Source: Planctomycetota bacterium (GTDB lineage Bacteria; Planctomycetota; UBA8742; UBA2392). From it: a DNA stretch of 64,000 bases. The stretch spans positions 434,001 through 498,000 of the forward strand of contig JACKIE010000001.1 of the NCBI GenBank assembly GCA_020638635.1. Direction: 5' to 3'. Below, in pieces: positions 15,658-23,075 of the stretch. A program made the translations under genes and the position numbers. Each line of letters starts with the position of its first letter. Positions within the stretch are counted from its first letter, which is position 1. Below the pieces are notes generated by a model. The model saw only the letters and a program-made list of their open reading frames with translations. It had not been told where the DNA came from and did not search any database.

Positions 15658-17928
15658 GTGGAGATCAGAAACCGCACGCCCTACGCCTTCGCGCCCCTGA
15701 TGGGCCGGGTCAACTTCCCGGCCCACACGGCCACGCTTACCGTAAAGGCCGGCTTCCGAGTCGTGCCCGGCGGCACGGTCGAGCCGCTGGAAAAACAGCC
15801 CGACCTCGAAGGCGACGTGCCCAGCGCGGCCGAGCGCCCGGAATGCCTGTACGCCGCCGACCTGGCCCAGTTCAAGCCCAAGGCCGACCTGCTGCTGCGC
15901 GCCGTGTGCCACACCCCGGGCCAGAAGGGCCTCACCGCCTGTAATGTGCGCTTCCGTGTGGGCGACTGGCAGAAAGAGCTGGCGGTGATCGGCAACCGCC
16001 GCTGGGAGAAAAGCCTGGTCTTCAGCAAGATGAGCGAGCCCGAGCTGTTCACCCGCGTGGACCTGACCTGGGCCAACGCCTTCGGCGGCGAGAAGTTCGC
16101 ATTAAACCCGGCCGGCAAGGGCCGCAAGGACGGCCTGCTGCCGAACGTCGAGTACCCCGACGAGCTGATCAAGAGCCCCGGCAACCAGCCCACGCCAGCC
16201 GGCTTCGGGCCCATTGACCGCACCTGGAAGCAGCGCAGCAGCAAGCTCGGCAGCTGCGACAAGAAGTGGCTGAAGGAGCGCTGGCCCGCGTTCCCCAAGG
16301 ACTTCGACTGGACCCACTTCAACGCGGCGCCCGAAGACCAGCAACTGGAAGGCTTCCTGCGCGGCGACGAGGAAATCGAGCTGCTGAACATGCACCCGCA
16401 GCACGCGCAGCTCACCACCCGCCTGCCCGGCCTGCGCGTGCGCGTGCTGCTGCGCGAGGGCGAACAGGCCGCCGTGCGCGAAGTGCCCATGAACCTCGAC
16501 ACCCTGTACGTGGACGCCGAAAAGCTGGAGCTGATTCTGACCTGGCGCGGCATTGCCAACATCAGCGACTCCGATTGGGAAGAGTGCCGCGAAATCCTGA
16601 TCGCGCAGGAGCCGCTTGGCGAGAACCGCGACCTGGAGCAGCTGCTGCCGCTGTTTGAAGAACCGGGCGAAGAGGCCGAACTAGAGGAAGCCGAAGAACC
16701 CGAAGTCCCGCGCGAGCAGAAGATCAAGATCGTCGAAGACCAGATCAAGCGCGCCGAGCAGCTCGCCCTTGAGCAGGAACGCACGGTCTTCGCCCAGGTG
16801 CAGAAGCAGTTGGGCGCTGACGAAGCAAAGAAACTGATCGGCGGCGCCAAGGCCGATGTCTCGAGCATCGAGGCGCTGGTCAACAAGTACATGAGCGGCC
16901 AGGTTGCCAAGGACGCGGTGAAAGGTTCGGACTTCAGCCCGGCCGCGCTTGACCCGCGCAAGGACCCGGAGCTGGCCAAGGCGATCAAGGCGCTGGACAA
17001 GCCGGTGCCGCAGCCGCCCGCCGACAAGACCGGCCTCAGCGCCATGCTCAAATCCGGCGAGGCCGGCGGCGGCGACTTCAGCGGCGCGGACGCATCGGGC
17101 GAAGACCTGAGCGGCGCCGATCTGCGCGACACCTACTTCAACGGCGCGAACCTGGCCGGCGCGAAACTGGCGGGCGCGAAGCTGAACGGCGCGTCCCTGA
17201 TGGACGCCAACCTGGAAGGTGCGGACCTGTCCGAGGCGGACCTGTCCGAGGCCGACCTCACCGGCGCCAACATGGCCGGCGCGAAGCTGACCGGCGCGAT
17301 CCTTAACGAGGCGGTGTTCATCAACGCCCAGGCGCCCAACGCCATGTTTGACGGCGCCAAGGGCGCGTCGGTGCTGATGATCGGACTGAAGGCCGCAGGC
17401 GCGAGCTTCAAGGGCGCCGCGCTGGCTGAGGCGGTGTTCAGCAACGCCACGCTCGAGCAGGCCGACTTCAGCGGCGCGCAGCTCAAGGACGCCGCCTTTG
17501 ACGGCGTACTGGGCGCGGGCGCGAACTTCGAGGGCGCGCAGCTGGCCGGCTTCCGCGGCGGCGAGGCCTCGGATTTCTCGGGCGCGAACTTCCAGAAGGC
17601 GCAGGCCGAGGGCTGCGTCTTCGAACGCTCGACACTGGTTGAAGCCGACTTCCGCGGCGCGAACCTGAAGGCCGCGCAGTTCATGTTCAGCGACCTGACG
17701 GGCGCCAAGCTGTACGGCGCCGACCTGGCCGGCAGCATGCTGCGCAAGGCCAAGTTGATCAAAGCCGAAGCCGGCAATGCCAACTTCTTCCAGGCGCAGC
17801 TGGAGGCCGCCGACCTCAGCAACGCCTCGCTGGTGGCAAGCAATTTCTATGAAGCCGAATTCCTGGACGCGAAAACCGAAGGCGCCGACTTCGCGGGCGC
17901 CAACCTGAAAATGACGAAGCTGGCCTGA
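15658..17928 (+). CDS. DUF2169 T6SS adaptor fused to pentapeptide repeats
   Basis: 756 residues in three parts. Residues 1-330 are a DUF2169 domain (start MEIRNRTPYAFAPLMGRV, then YAADLAQFKPKADLLLRA and a WANAFGGEKFALNPAGKG block). DUF2169 proteins accompany VgrG/PAAR cargo modules and are thought to act as adaptors or chaperones that load effectors. Residues 335-425 are a charged, probably coiled-coil linker. Residues from about 465 to the end are pentapeptide repeats of the A(D/N)LxG type, which fold as a right-handed square beta-helix. The GTG start follows AAGGA. It abuts vgrG and overlaps the next pentapeptide gene by one base (TGATG). The molecular role of the fused helix is not known. 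Confidence 0.85.
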   Translation: MEIRNRTPYAFAPLMGRVNFPAHTATLTVKAGFRVVPGGTVEPLEKQPDLEGDVPSAAERPECLYAADLAQFKPKADLLLRAVCHTPGQKGLTACNVRFRVGDWQKELAVIGNRRWEKSLVFSKMSEPELFTRVDLTWANAFGGEKFALNPAGKGRKDGLLPNVEYPDELIKSPGNQPTPAGFGPIDRTWKQRSSKLGSCDKKWLKERWPAFPKDFDWTHFNAAPEDQQLEGFLRGDEEIELLNMHPQHAQLTTRLPGLRVRVLLREGEQAAVREVPMNLDTLYVDAEKLELILTWRGIANISDSDWEECREILIAQEPLGENRDLEQLLPLFEEPGEEAELEEAEEPEVPREQKIKIVEDQIKRAEQLALEQERTVFAQVQKQLGADEAKKLIGGAKADVSSIEALVNKYMSGQVAKDAVKGSDFSPAALDPRKDPELAKAIKALDKPVPQPPADKTGLSAMLKSGEAGGGDFSGADASGEDLSGADLRDTYFNGANLAGAKLAGAKLNGASLMDANLEGADLSEADLSEADLTGANMAGAKLTGAILNEAVFINAQAPNAMFDGAKGASVLMIGLKAAGASFKGAALAEAVFSNATLEQADFSGAQLKDAAFDGVLGAGANFEGAQLAGFRGGEASDFSGANFQKAQAEGCVFERSTLVEADFRGANLKAAQFMFSDLTGAKLYGADLAGSMLRKAKLIKAEAGNANFFQAQLEAADLSNASLVASNFYEAEFLDAKTEGADFAGANLKMTKLA

Positions 17929-19844
17929 TGACACCCCTGACCCAACAACAGCTGCTGCAGAAAGCCAAAGCCGGCGAGGCCCTGCACGACTGCCTGCTCG
18001 AAGGCGGAGACCTCGGCGGCGCCGACCTGCACGGCCTCAAGCTCGCGGGCCTCACCCTGGTGGGCGTGCGCCTGGCGGGCGCAAACCTTGCCGGGGCCGA
18101 CCTGTCGAGCCTGCGCGCGTCAAACTGCGACTTCACCCAGGCGAAGCTGGATGACGCGAACCTGTCCGGCGCGATCTTCGACCCGGCCTGCAAACTGGAC
18201 GGCGCCAGCCTGCTGCGCGCCAATCTGTCCGAGGCGGGCGCGGCATTCGCCTCGCTGCAGCGCGCTGACCTGCGCGACACCAACCTAGAAAACTGCATGC
18301 TGAACGGCGCCAACCTGGCCGGCGCGAAGCTGGGCGAAAGCAACGCCGCGAGCGCCGGCTTCGACGGCGCGAACCTGGCGGACGCCGACTTCAGCGGCGC
18401 GAAGCTGCGCGACACCTCACTGATCAAGGCAGCGCTGGAAGGTGCGAACTTCAGCCGCGCCGACCTGACCGGCGCATTGCTGGCCTACGCCGACCTGAAG
18501 CAGGCCAACTTCGAGGGCTCGCTGCTCGAAGGCGTGCTGGCCGACAACGCGGACCTCACCGGCGCTTCCGGCTTGCCCGCCGTCGTGCACGCCTCGTTCC
18601 GCGACGCCAACCTGGCGGGCGTGGATTTCTCCGGCCGTGACATCGCCGGCAGCGCCTTCGTGCGCGCGAACCTGTCGGGCGCGAAGCTGAAAGACGTGAA
18701 GGCGGAAGGGGTGGATTTCAGCAACACCGACCTCGCGGGCGTCGAGCTGACAGGCGGCGAGTTCCCCCACTGCCTGTTCACGGAGGCGAAGCTGGCCGGC
18801 GCGAAGCTGGCGGGCTGCCCCCTGCCCGGTGCCGCCTTCGACGGCTGCGACCTGGCGGGCCAGGACTTCACGGGCTGCGACCTGTCCGGCGCCATCTTCA
18901 CCGGCGCCAAGGTGAAAGGCTTCGTGCTGCGCGACGCCACACTGCACAACGCCCTGTTCGATGAACTGGATCTCGAAGGTTTCGACTTCAGCGGCCTCGA
19001 CCTGCAAGGCGCGGACTTCGCCGGCTCGAAGCTGAAGGGCGCGCGCTTCAAGGGCTCCAACCTGGAAGGCTGCGACTTCGCCCAGGCCGACGCCGCAAGC
19101 GCCGACTTCAGCAACGCGAACCTGACGGCCGCGACGTTCATCCAGGCTGACCTGGCAGGCGCGCATTTTGACAGCGCGCAGCTGGATGAAACCGTGCTGT
19201 CCGAGGCCAAGCTGCAAGGCGCTTCGTTCCGTGGCGCGACACTGAAGGGCGTCAGCCTGGCCGAGACCGACCTGCGCGAAGTGGGCATCGCGGGCGGCAA
19301 CTTCAACCAGTGCGAGCTGCGCAAGGCCAACCTGAACGGCCTGAACCTGGAGGGGGCCAGCTTCCCGTTGTGCGACTTCGAAGAGGCCGACCTGGCCGGC
19401 GTGAACTTCGCGGGCGGCGACCTGACCCAGGCCGCGTTCAAGGCGGCGAAGCTGGAAAAGGCCAACTTCCGCGGCGCGAAGCTGGTGGGCGCCAGCTTCG
19501 AGAATGCGAACGCCGCGGGCGCGGTGTTCTCGGGAGCGAACCTGCACATGGCGGCGTTCCCCGGCGCCAACGCCGAGGGCGCGCAGTTCGACGGCGCGGA
19601 CATCCGCGAGACGTTCCTCGACAAGCTGAACGCCCGGCAGGCAAAGTTCAACAAGGCCGTCGCCCACTACGCGATGTTCACCCACGCCAACCTGCAACTG
19701 GCCGATTTCAGCGGCGCCGACCTGCTGGGCGCCGACCTGCACGGCGCCCTGGAAGATGGCGCGCGCTGGGACAAGGCCAACCTGAAGCAGGTCAAACGCA
19801 CCGACGCCGACAAGCTAGAGGCCCAGAACTGGAAGCCCAAGTAG
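17928..19844 (+). CDS. Large pentapeptide-repeat protein of the T6SS cargo module
   Basis: 638 residues made almost wholly of pentapeptide repeats from about residue 20 to 625, roughly 120 consecutive A(D/N/K)(L/F)xx units, predicting one very long right-handed beta-helix. There is no signal peptide, membrane segment or catalytic motif. The ATG overlaps the stop of the DUF2169-pentapeptide gene by one base, so the two helices are made together. Pentapeptide proteins elsewhere can mimic DNA and bind gyrase (Qnr, MfpA), but the tight coupling to DUF2169, DUF3540 and a PAAR-like gene makes a structural or cargo role in the spike more likely. Whether it is secreted is unknown. Confidence 0.85.
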   Translation: MTPLTQQQLLQKAKAGEALHDCLLEGGDLGGADLHGLKLAGLTLVGVRLAGANLAGADLSSLRASNCDFTQAKLDDANLSGAIFDPACKLDGASLLRANLSEAGAAFASLQRADLRDTNLENCMLNGANLAGAKLGESNAASAGFDGANLADADFSGAKLRDTSLIKAALEGANFSRADLTGALLAYADLKQANFEGSLLEGVLADNADLTGASGLPAVVHASFRDANLAGVDFSGRDIAGSAFVRANLSGAKLKDVKAEGVDFSNTDLAGVELTGGEFPHCLFTEAKLAGAKLAGCPLPGAAFDGCDLAGQDFTGCDLSGAIFTGAKVKGFVLRDATLHNALFDELDLEGFDFSGLDLQGADFAGSKLKGARFKGSNLEGCDFAQADAASADFSNANLTAATFIQADLAGAHFDSAQLDETVLSEAKLQGASFRGATLKGVSLAETDLREVGIAGGNFNQCELRKANLNGLNLEGASFPLCDFEEADLAGVNFAGGDLTQAAFKAAKLEKANFRGAKLVGASFENANAAGAVFSGANLHMAAFPGANAEGAQFDGADIRETFLDKLNARQAKFNKAVAHYAMFTHANLQLADFSGADLLGADLHGALEDGARWDKANLKQVKRTDADKLEAQNWKPK

Positions 19845-19858
19845 ACAGGAGACCAGCC

Positions 19859-20371
19859 ATGATCGAAACCATGCAAAGCGTGAAGCCGGGCCCCGCAACC
19901 GTGCTGCAGACCCAGGGCGCGCGCCTGCGCGTGCTGCGCGACGGGCACGAAATCGAAGCGCTGAACGCGCTGGCCTTCCCCTACGCGCCGCAGGAAGGCG
20001 ACGTCGTGCTGGTGATCGGCGATGAGCCCGCCTACGTGATCGGCGTGCTGCAGGCGCAGGGCGACATGAAGCTGCACTTCCCCGCCAACGTGCACATGCA
20101 CGCCAGGGGCGCCTTCCAGTTCAGCAGCGGCGAGCGCATCGAGCTGCAGGCGCCGGAAGCCAAGGTCACGGCCGGCAAGTGGGAGGTGGTCGCCCGCACC
20201 CTCAGCGAGAAAGTACACAACGCGGTGCGCTGGGTGAAAGACCTGGCCAGCCTGAAGGCGGGGCGCCGCAAGGTCAGCGTGGAAGGCGCGAACATCGAAC
20301 GCGCCGAGCGCCACCTGCTGAAGGCAAAGAAGGAAGTACGGGTGAACGGCGAACGCATTCACCTGGGCTAG
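19859..20371 (+). CDS. DUF3540 T6SS-associated protein
   Basis: 170 residues resembling DUF3540, a small family found beside DUF2169 and PAAR-like genes in T6SS cargo modules; no biochemical function is established. The N-terminal half forms short beta strands (LRVLRDGHEIEALNALAFPY, then GDVVLVIGDEPAYVIGVLQA). The C-terminal half resembles a needle-like repeat (ARGAFQFSSGERIELQAPEA, ending KKEVRVNGERIHLG), similar in style to the VgrG C-terminal region. The ATG at 19859 was chosen over the longer open frame because it follows AGACAGGAGA and lies 14 nt after the previous stop. It is likely a spike-associated structural protein. Confidence 0.7.
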   Translation: MIETMQSVKPGPATVLQTQGARLRVLRDGHEIEALNALAFPYAPQEGDVVLVIGDEPAYVIGVLQAQGDMKLHFPANVHMHARGAFQFSSGERIELQAPEAKVTAGKWEVVARTLSEKVHNAVRWVKDLASLKAGRRKVSVEGANIERAERHLLKAKKEVRVNGERIHLG

Positions 20372-20409
20372 GCCGCAAGTTCGCTCACGCAACTGACAGC
20401 GAGGACGAC

Positions 20410-20820
20410 ATGTTTCCAGCATCGACCAAAATGAGCGGTACCTGCCTGGGCGTGCCCGACGTGTGCAAGGTGCCCGCGCCGCCCGCCCCGCCGATCCCCA
20501 CGCCGTTTCCCAACACGGGAATGGTGATGCAGGCAAGCAGCGGGGTTTCGACCAAGATCAAGATCGAAAACCAGCCCGCGATCCTGGTCAACACCAAGAT
20601 CCCCATGTCCACGGGCGATGAGCCCGGCACCCTGGGCGGCATGATCAGCAACAAGTTCAAGGGCGAGGTGATCTTCAAGAAGGGCAGCATGAAGGTGAAG
20701 TTCGAGGGCAAGGGCGTCTGCCACATTACCAGCATCACCTCACACAACGGCACGAACGCGAACATGCCGGCCGGCGCGCAGATCGCCCCCAGCCAGGTCA
20801 TGGTGCTTGTCGCCCCATAG
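20410..20820 (+). CDS. DUF4150 PAAR-like spike tip protein
   Basis: 136 residues with the DUF4150 (PAAR-like) signature: the N-terminus MFPASTKMSGTCLGVPDVCK followed by the proline-rich PAPPAPPIPTPFPN, then a central segment with SGVSTKIKIENQPAILVNTK and GDEPGTLGGM. PAAR-like proteins cap the VgrG needle. No C-terminal toxin is attached; the protein ends right after the core. The ATG at 20410 gives the standard family start; the frame is open further upstream but that part overlaps DUF3540. It closes the T6SS locus, and a strong palindrome follows. Confidence 0.9.
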   Translation: MFPASTKMSGTCLGVPDVCKVPAPPAPPIPTPFPNTGMVMQASSGVSTKIKIENQPAILVNTKIPMSTGDEPGTLGGMISNKFKGEVIFKKGSMKVKFEGKGVCHITSITSHNGTNANMPAGAQIAPSQVMVLVAP

Positions 20821-20852
20821 ACGGCGGGGCGCGCAATCGTACTGTTCTGATC

Positions 20853-20883
20853 CCGGGCGGGGTTGCATGTGCAACCCGCCCGG
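20853..20883. promoter_or_regulatory. Palindrome between the T6SS locus and sdaA
   Basis: CCGGGCGGGGTTGCA and TGCAACCCGCCCGG face each other across 2 nt, with a single bulge. It lies 32 nt after the DUF4150 stop and 11 nt before the sdaA start. No T-run follows, so it could be a factor-assisted terminator, a leader hairpin for sdaA, or an operator. Confidence 0.55.
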
Positions 20884-20893
20884 AGTTGCATCC

Positions 20894-22129
20894 ATGGAAT
20901 CACTTCGCGAGCTTTACCGCATCGGCGCAGGCCCCTCCGCCAGCCACACCATGGGCCCCAAGCGCGCCGCCGAGATCTTCCTGCAGCGCACCCACGACGC
21001 CGCAGCCTGGCGCGTCGGCCTGTACGCTAGCCTGGCCGCCACCGGCAAGGGCCACCTGACCGACGTCGCCATCCAGCAGGTGTTCGCCGGCCGTGACTTC
21101 AAGATCGACTGGAAGCCGCGCGAGCGCCTGCCCCTGCACCCGAACGGCATGCTATGGGAAGCCTTCGACAGCGCGGGCACGCGCGTGGCCGAGTGGCAGG
21201 TCTACAGCGTCGGCGGCGGCGCGCTGCAGGAAGAAGGCAGCGCTCCCCCACCGGACCTGTACATCCGCCGCAGCATGAAAGAGTTCCTGCAATGGGCGCG
21301 CGAGACCAACATGCCGCTCTGGAAGCTGGTGGAGGAACGCGAAGGCCCCGGCATCTGGGACCACTTCGCCGAATGCTGGAAGAACATGCAGGAGGCCATC
21401 GAGCGCGGACTTGAGGCCCACGGCGTGCTGCCCGGCAGCCTGAAGCTGCGCCGCAAGGCGCATCGCCACTATGAGCAGGCCAAGGGCCGTCCCGGTCCCC
21501 TGCAGCGCACGGGCCTGCTGACAGCGTATGCCCTGGCCGTCAGCGAAGAGAACGCCAGCGGCGGCACGGTCGTGACGGCGCCCACCTGCGGCGCCTGCGG
21601 CGTGTTGCCCGCGGTGTTGCGCTACTTAAAGGAAGTGCTGAACCTGGACGACCGCAAAATCCTGCGCGCGATGGCCACGGCCGGTCTGGTCGGCAACCTG
21701 GTCAAGACTAACGCCAGCATCAGCGGCGCGGCGGTCGGCTGCCAGGGCGAAGTCGGCACGGCGTGCAGCATGGCGGCGGCGGCGGCGGCGCAGTTGATGG
21801 GCGGCACGGCGGCGCAGATCGAATACGCGGCCGAGATGGGCATCGAGCATCACCTGGGCCTGACCTGCGACCCGGTGGCCGGGCTGGTGCAGATCCCGTG
21901 CATCGAGCGCAACGCCGTGGGCGCCATGCGCGCCGTGGACTGCGCCGACTACGCCCTGCTCAGCGACGGCGAACATGAGATCCCCTTCGACACGGTCGTG
22001 AAAACGATGAAGGCCACCGGCGAAGACCTGCAGGAGCGCTATCGTGAAACCAGCGAGGGCGGCCTCGCGCGCCTGCACGTGCCGGCCGGGGTTGACTCTG
22101 CCATGCTGGAAGGCAACCACTGCGGATAA
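20894..22129 (+). CDS. sdaA: L-serine dehydratase (iron-sulfur, single chain)
   Basis: 411 residues. It deaminates L-serine to pyruvate and ammonia using a [4Fe-4S] cluster instead of PLP. The N-terminal SDH beta domain begins MESLRELYRIGAGPSASHT, with the substrate-loop GPSASHTMGP motif. The alpha domain carries the cluster and active-site region: TAPTCGACGVLPAV, then GCQGEVGTACSMAAAAAAQL, and GLTCDPVAGLVQIPCIERN. The ATG at 20894 gives the family N-terminus; upstream sequence is a palindrome. It is slightly shorter than E. coli SdaA. It is unrelated to the T6SS and may be an independent unit. Confidence 0.93.
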   Translation: MESLRELYRIGAGPSASHTMGPKRAAEIFLQRTHDAAAWRVGLYASLAATGKGHLTDVAIQQVFAGRDFKIDWKPRERLPLHPNGMLWEAFDSAGTRVAEWQVYSVGGGALQEEGSAPPPDLYIRRSMKEFLQWARETNMPLWKLVEEREGPGIWDHFAECWKNMQEAIERGLEAHGVLPGSLKLRRKAHRHYEQAKGRPGPLQRTGLLTAYALAVSEENASGGTVVTAPTCGACGVLPAVLRYLKEVLNLDDRKILRAMATAGLVGNLVKTNASISGAAVGCQGEVGTACSMAAAAAAQLMGGTAAQIEYAAEMGIEHHLGLTCDPVAGLVQIPCIERNAVGAMRAVDCADYALLSDGEHEIPFDTVVKTMKATGEDLQERYRETSEGGLARLHVPAGVDSAMLEGNHCG

Positions 22130-22195
22130 ACGCTGAGACGGGAAACGTCAAAAGGCTCAAAAAGCCCTTAGTGTAGGGGGTTTGGGCTCTAAAAA

Positions 22196-22224
22196 TTGAC
22201 CACTCAGTCATGGTGATTTTTATT
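22196..22224 (+). promoter_or_regulatory. Candidate promoter before the receiver-like gene
   Basis: TTGACC (22196-22201), a 17-nt spacer and TTTATT (22219-22224) lie in an AT-rich patch 53 nt before the GTG at 22277. The -10 matches the consensus at four positions. Confidence 0.35.
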
Positions 22225-22276
22225 GTCACATCGGGCACAGCTTCCTAGCGTGCTTCACTTCTTCGGGGCTTGAGAG

Positions 22277-22708
22277 GTGCTGGGTTTGAAAGGTTCCTAC
22301 GTTCACCTGAGGCTCGGGCTGATCCTGGCCAGCGAGAAACAGGCGTCGCTGGTGGCCAAGCCGCTGGCCGAGAAGCTGCAGGTGCGCCTGGAACGCTTTG
22401 AGCATGCTCATGAAGCCCTCGATTTCGTGCGCAGCAAGCGCCCCCACCTGGTGATTGCCGATTTCGAACGCTTCGGCGCTGCAGGCATTTACGGCCTCGC
22501 CGACCTGATGGCCGAGGCTGACGCGCCCGTGATCCTGATCGTGCGCGACGTCAGTGAGTGGGAACAGGAGCAGTTCAAAAAGCTCGGAGTCTTCCATGTG
22601 TTTGAAGGGAGCTTCAAGCTCAGCGACTTGTGCGACAGGGTCAACCACGCGCTCAAACGCCGCTGGCGGATAGGCAGCAGCGATCGCCTTCCGGTCGTTT
22701 CTGTCTGA
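22277..22708 (+). CDS. Degenerate receiver-domain-like protein
   Basis: 143 residues with the secondary-structure rhythm of a response-regulator receiver. A first strand LRLGLILAS is followed by a helix; a third strand PHLVIADFERFG puts Asp62 where the phospho-acceptor would be; then APVILIVRDVSEW (strand 4) and GVFHVFEGSFKLSDLCDRV (strand 5 and last helix). The acidic pair normally found after strand 1 is missing (ASEK instead) and the strand-5 lysine is displaced, so phosphorylation is doubtful. There is no output domain. The GTG start follows GGGGCTTGAGAG. It could be a stand-alone pseudo-receiver; no partner kinase is nearby. Confidence 0.5.
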   Translation: MLGLKGSYVHLRLGLILASEKQASLVAKPLAEKLQVRLERFEHAHEALDFVRSKRPHLVIADFERFGAAGIYGLADLMAEADAPVILIVRDVSEWEQEQFKKLGVFHVFEGSFKLSDLCDRVNHALKRRWRIGSSDRLPVVSV

Positions 22709-23075
22709 AGCGTGCCGGATCGAAGCTTCGGCGCTTTCCATACAGCAGATCCGCTCCGATGGTCCGCATTCCGGCCTTTGCGATCCAGCGCCCCCACGAG
22801 CGGCGCATGCGAAAACAATCACTCCAGGCATTCATGCAACAGGCAGCCGCCGACGATGGAAGCCGCCGGTAGCATAACCCGGGACCCGTAGTTCCGGACT
22901 CGCTTCTGGTGATCCACTGGTTCGAACGTGCTGCAAAGCAAGAGCTTGCGAATAATGAAGGTCGGCGATAGGCTTTGGCTGCTCAGTACAAATTACCAAC
23001 TTGATTCGCACGCTGGATCGGCCCGCGGATAGGCCGCGGGGCGCATCGTCACAACGACCTGATGCGGGGGAAAGA
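22709..23075. other. 367-nt intergenic region without a recognised gene
   Basis: The region lies between the receiver-like gene and the surface protein. Short frames on both strands overlap each other and look random. The last 15 nt include the ribosome-binding site GGGGGAAAG of the next gene. Base composition drops in GC around 22930-23000, so a promoter for the surface protein is likely there, but I could not pick convincing hexamers. I see no tRNA, repeat or riboswitch that I could defend. Confidence 0.5.

Noticed and set aside
18417..19742. Long minus-strand frames opposite the pentapeptide genes
   Set aside because: The repeated GCGCCGACCTG-type codons give periodic open frames on the other strand; they mirror the repeat and have no independent features.
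22860..23000. A cyclic-di-GMP (GEMM) riboswitch before the surface protein
   Set aside because: A GCAAAGC string and a GG-rich stem look suggestive, but the conserved core order and the receptor sequence are not there on either strand.
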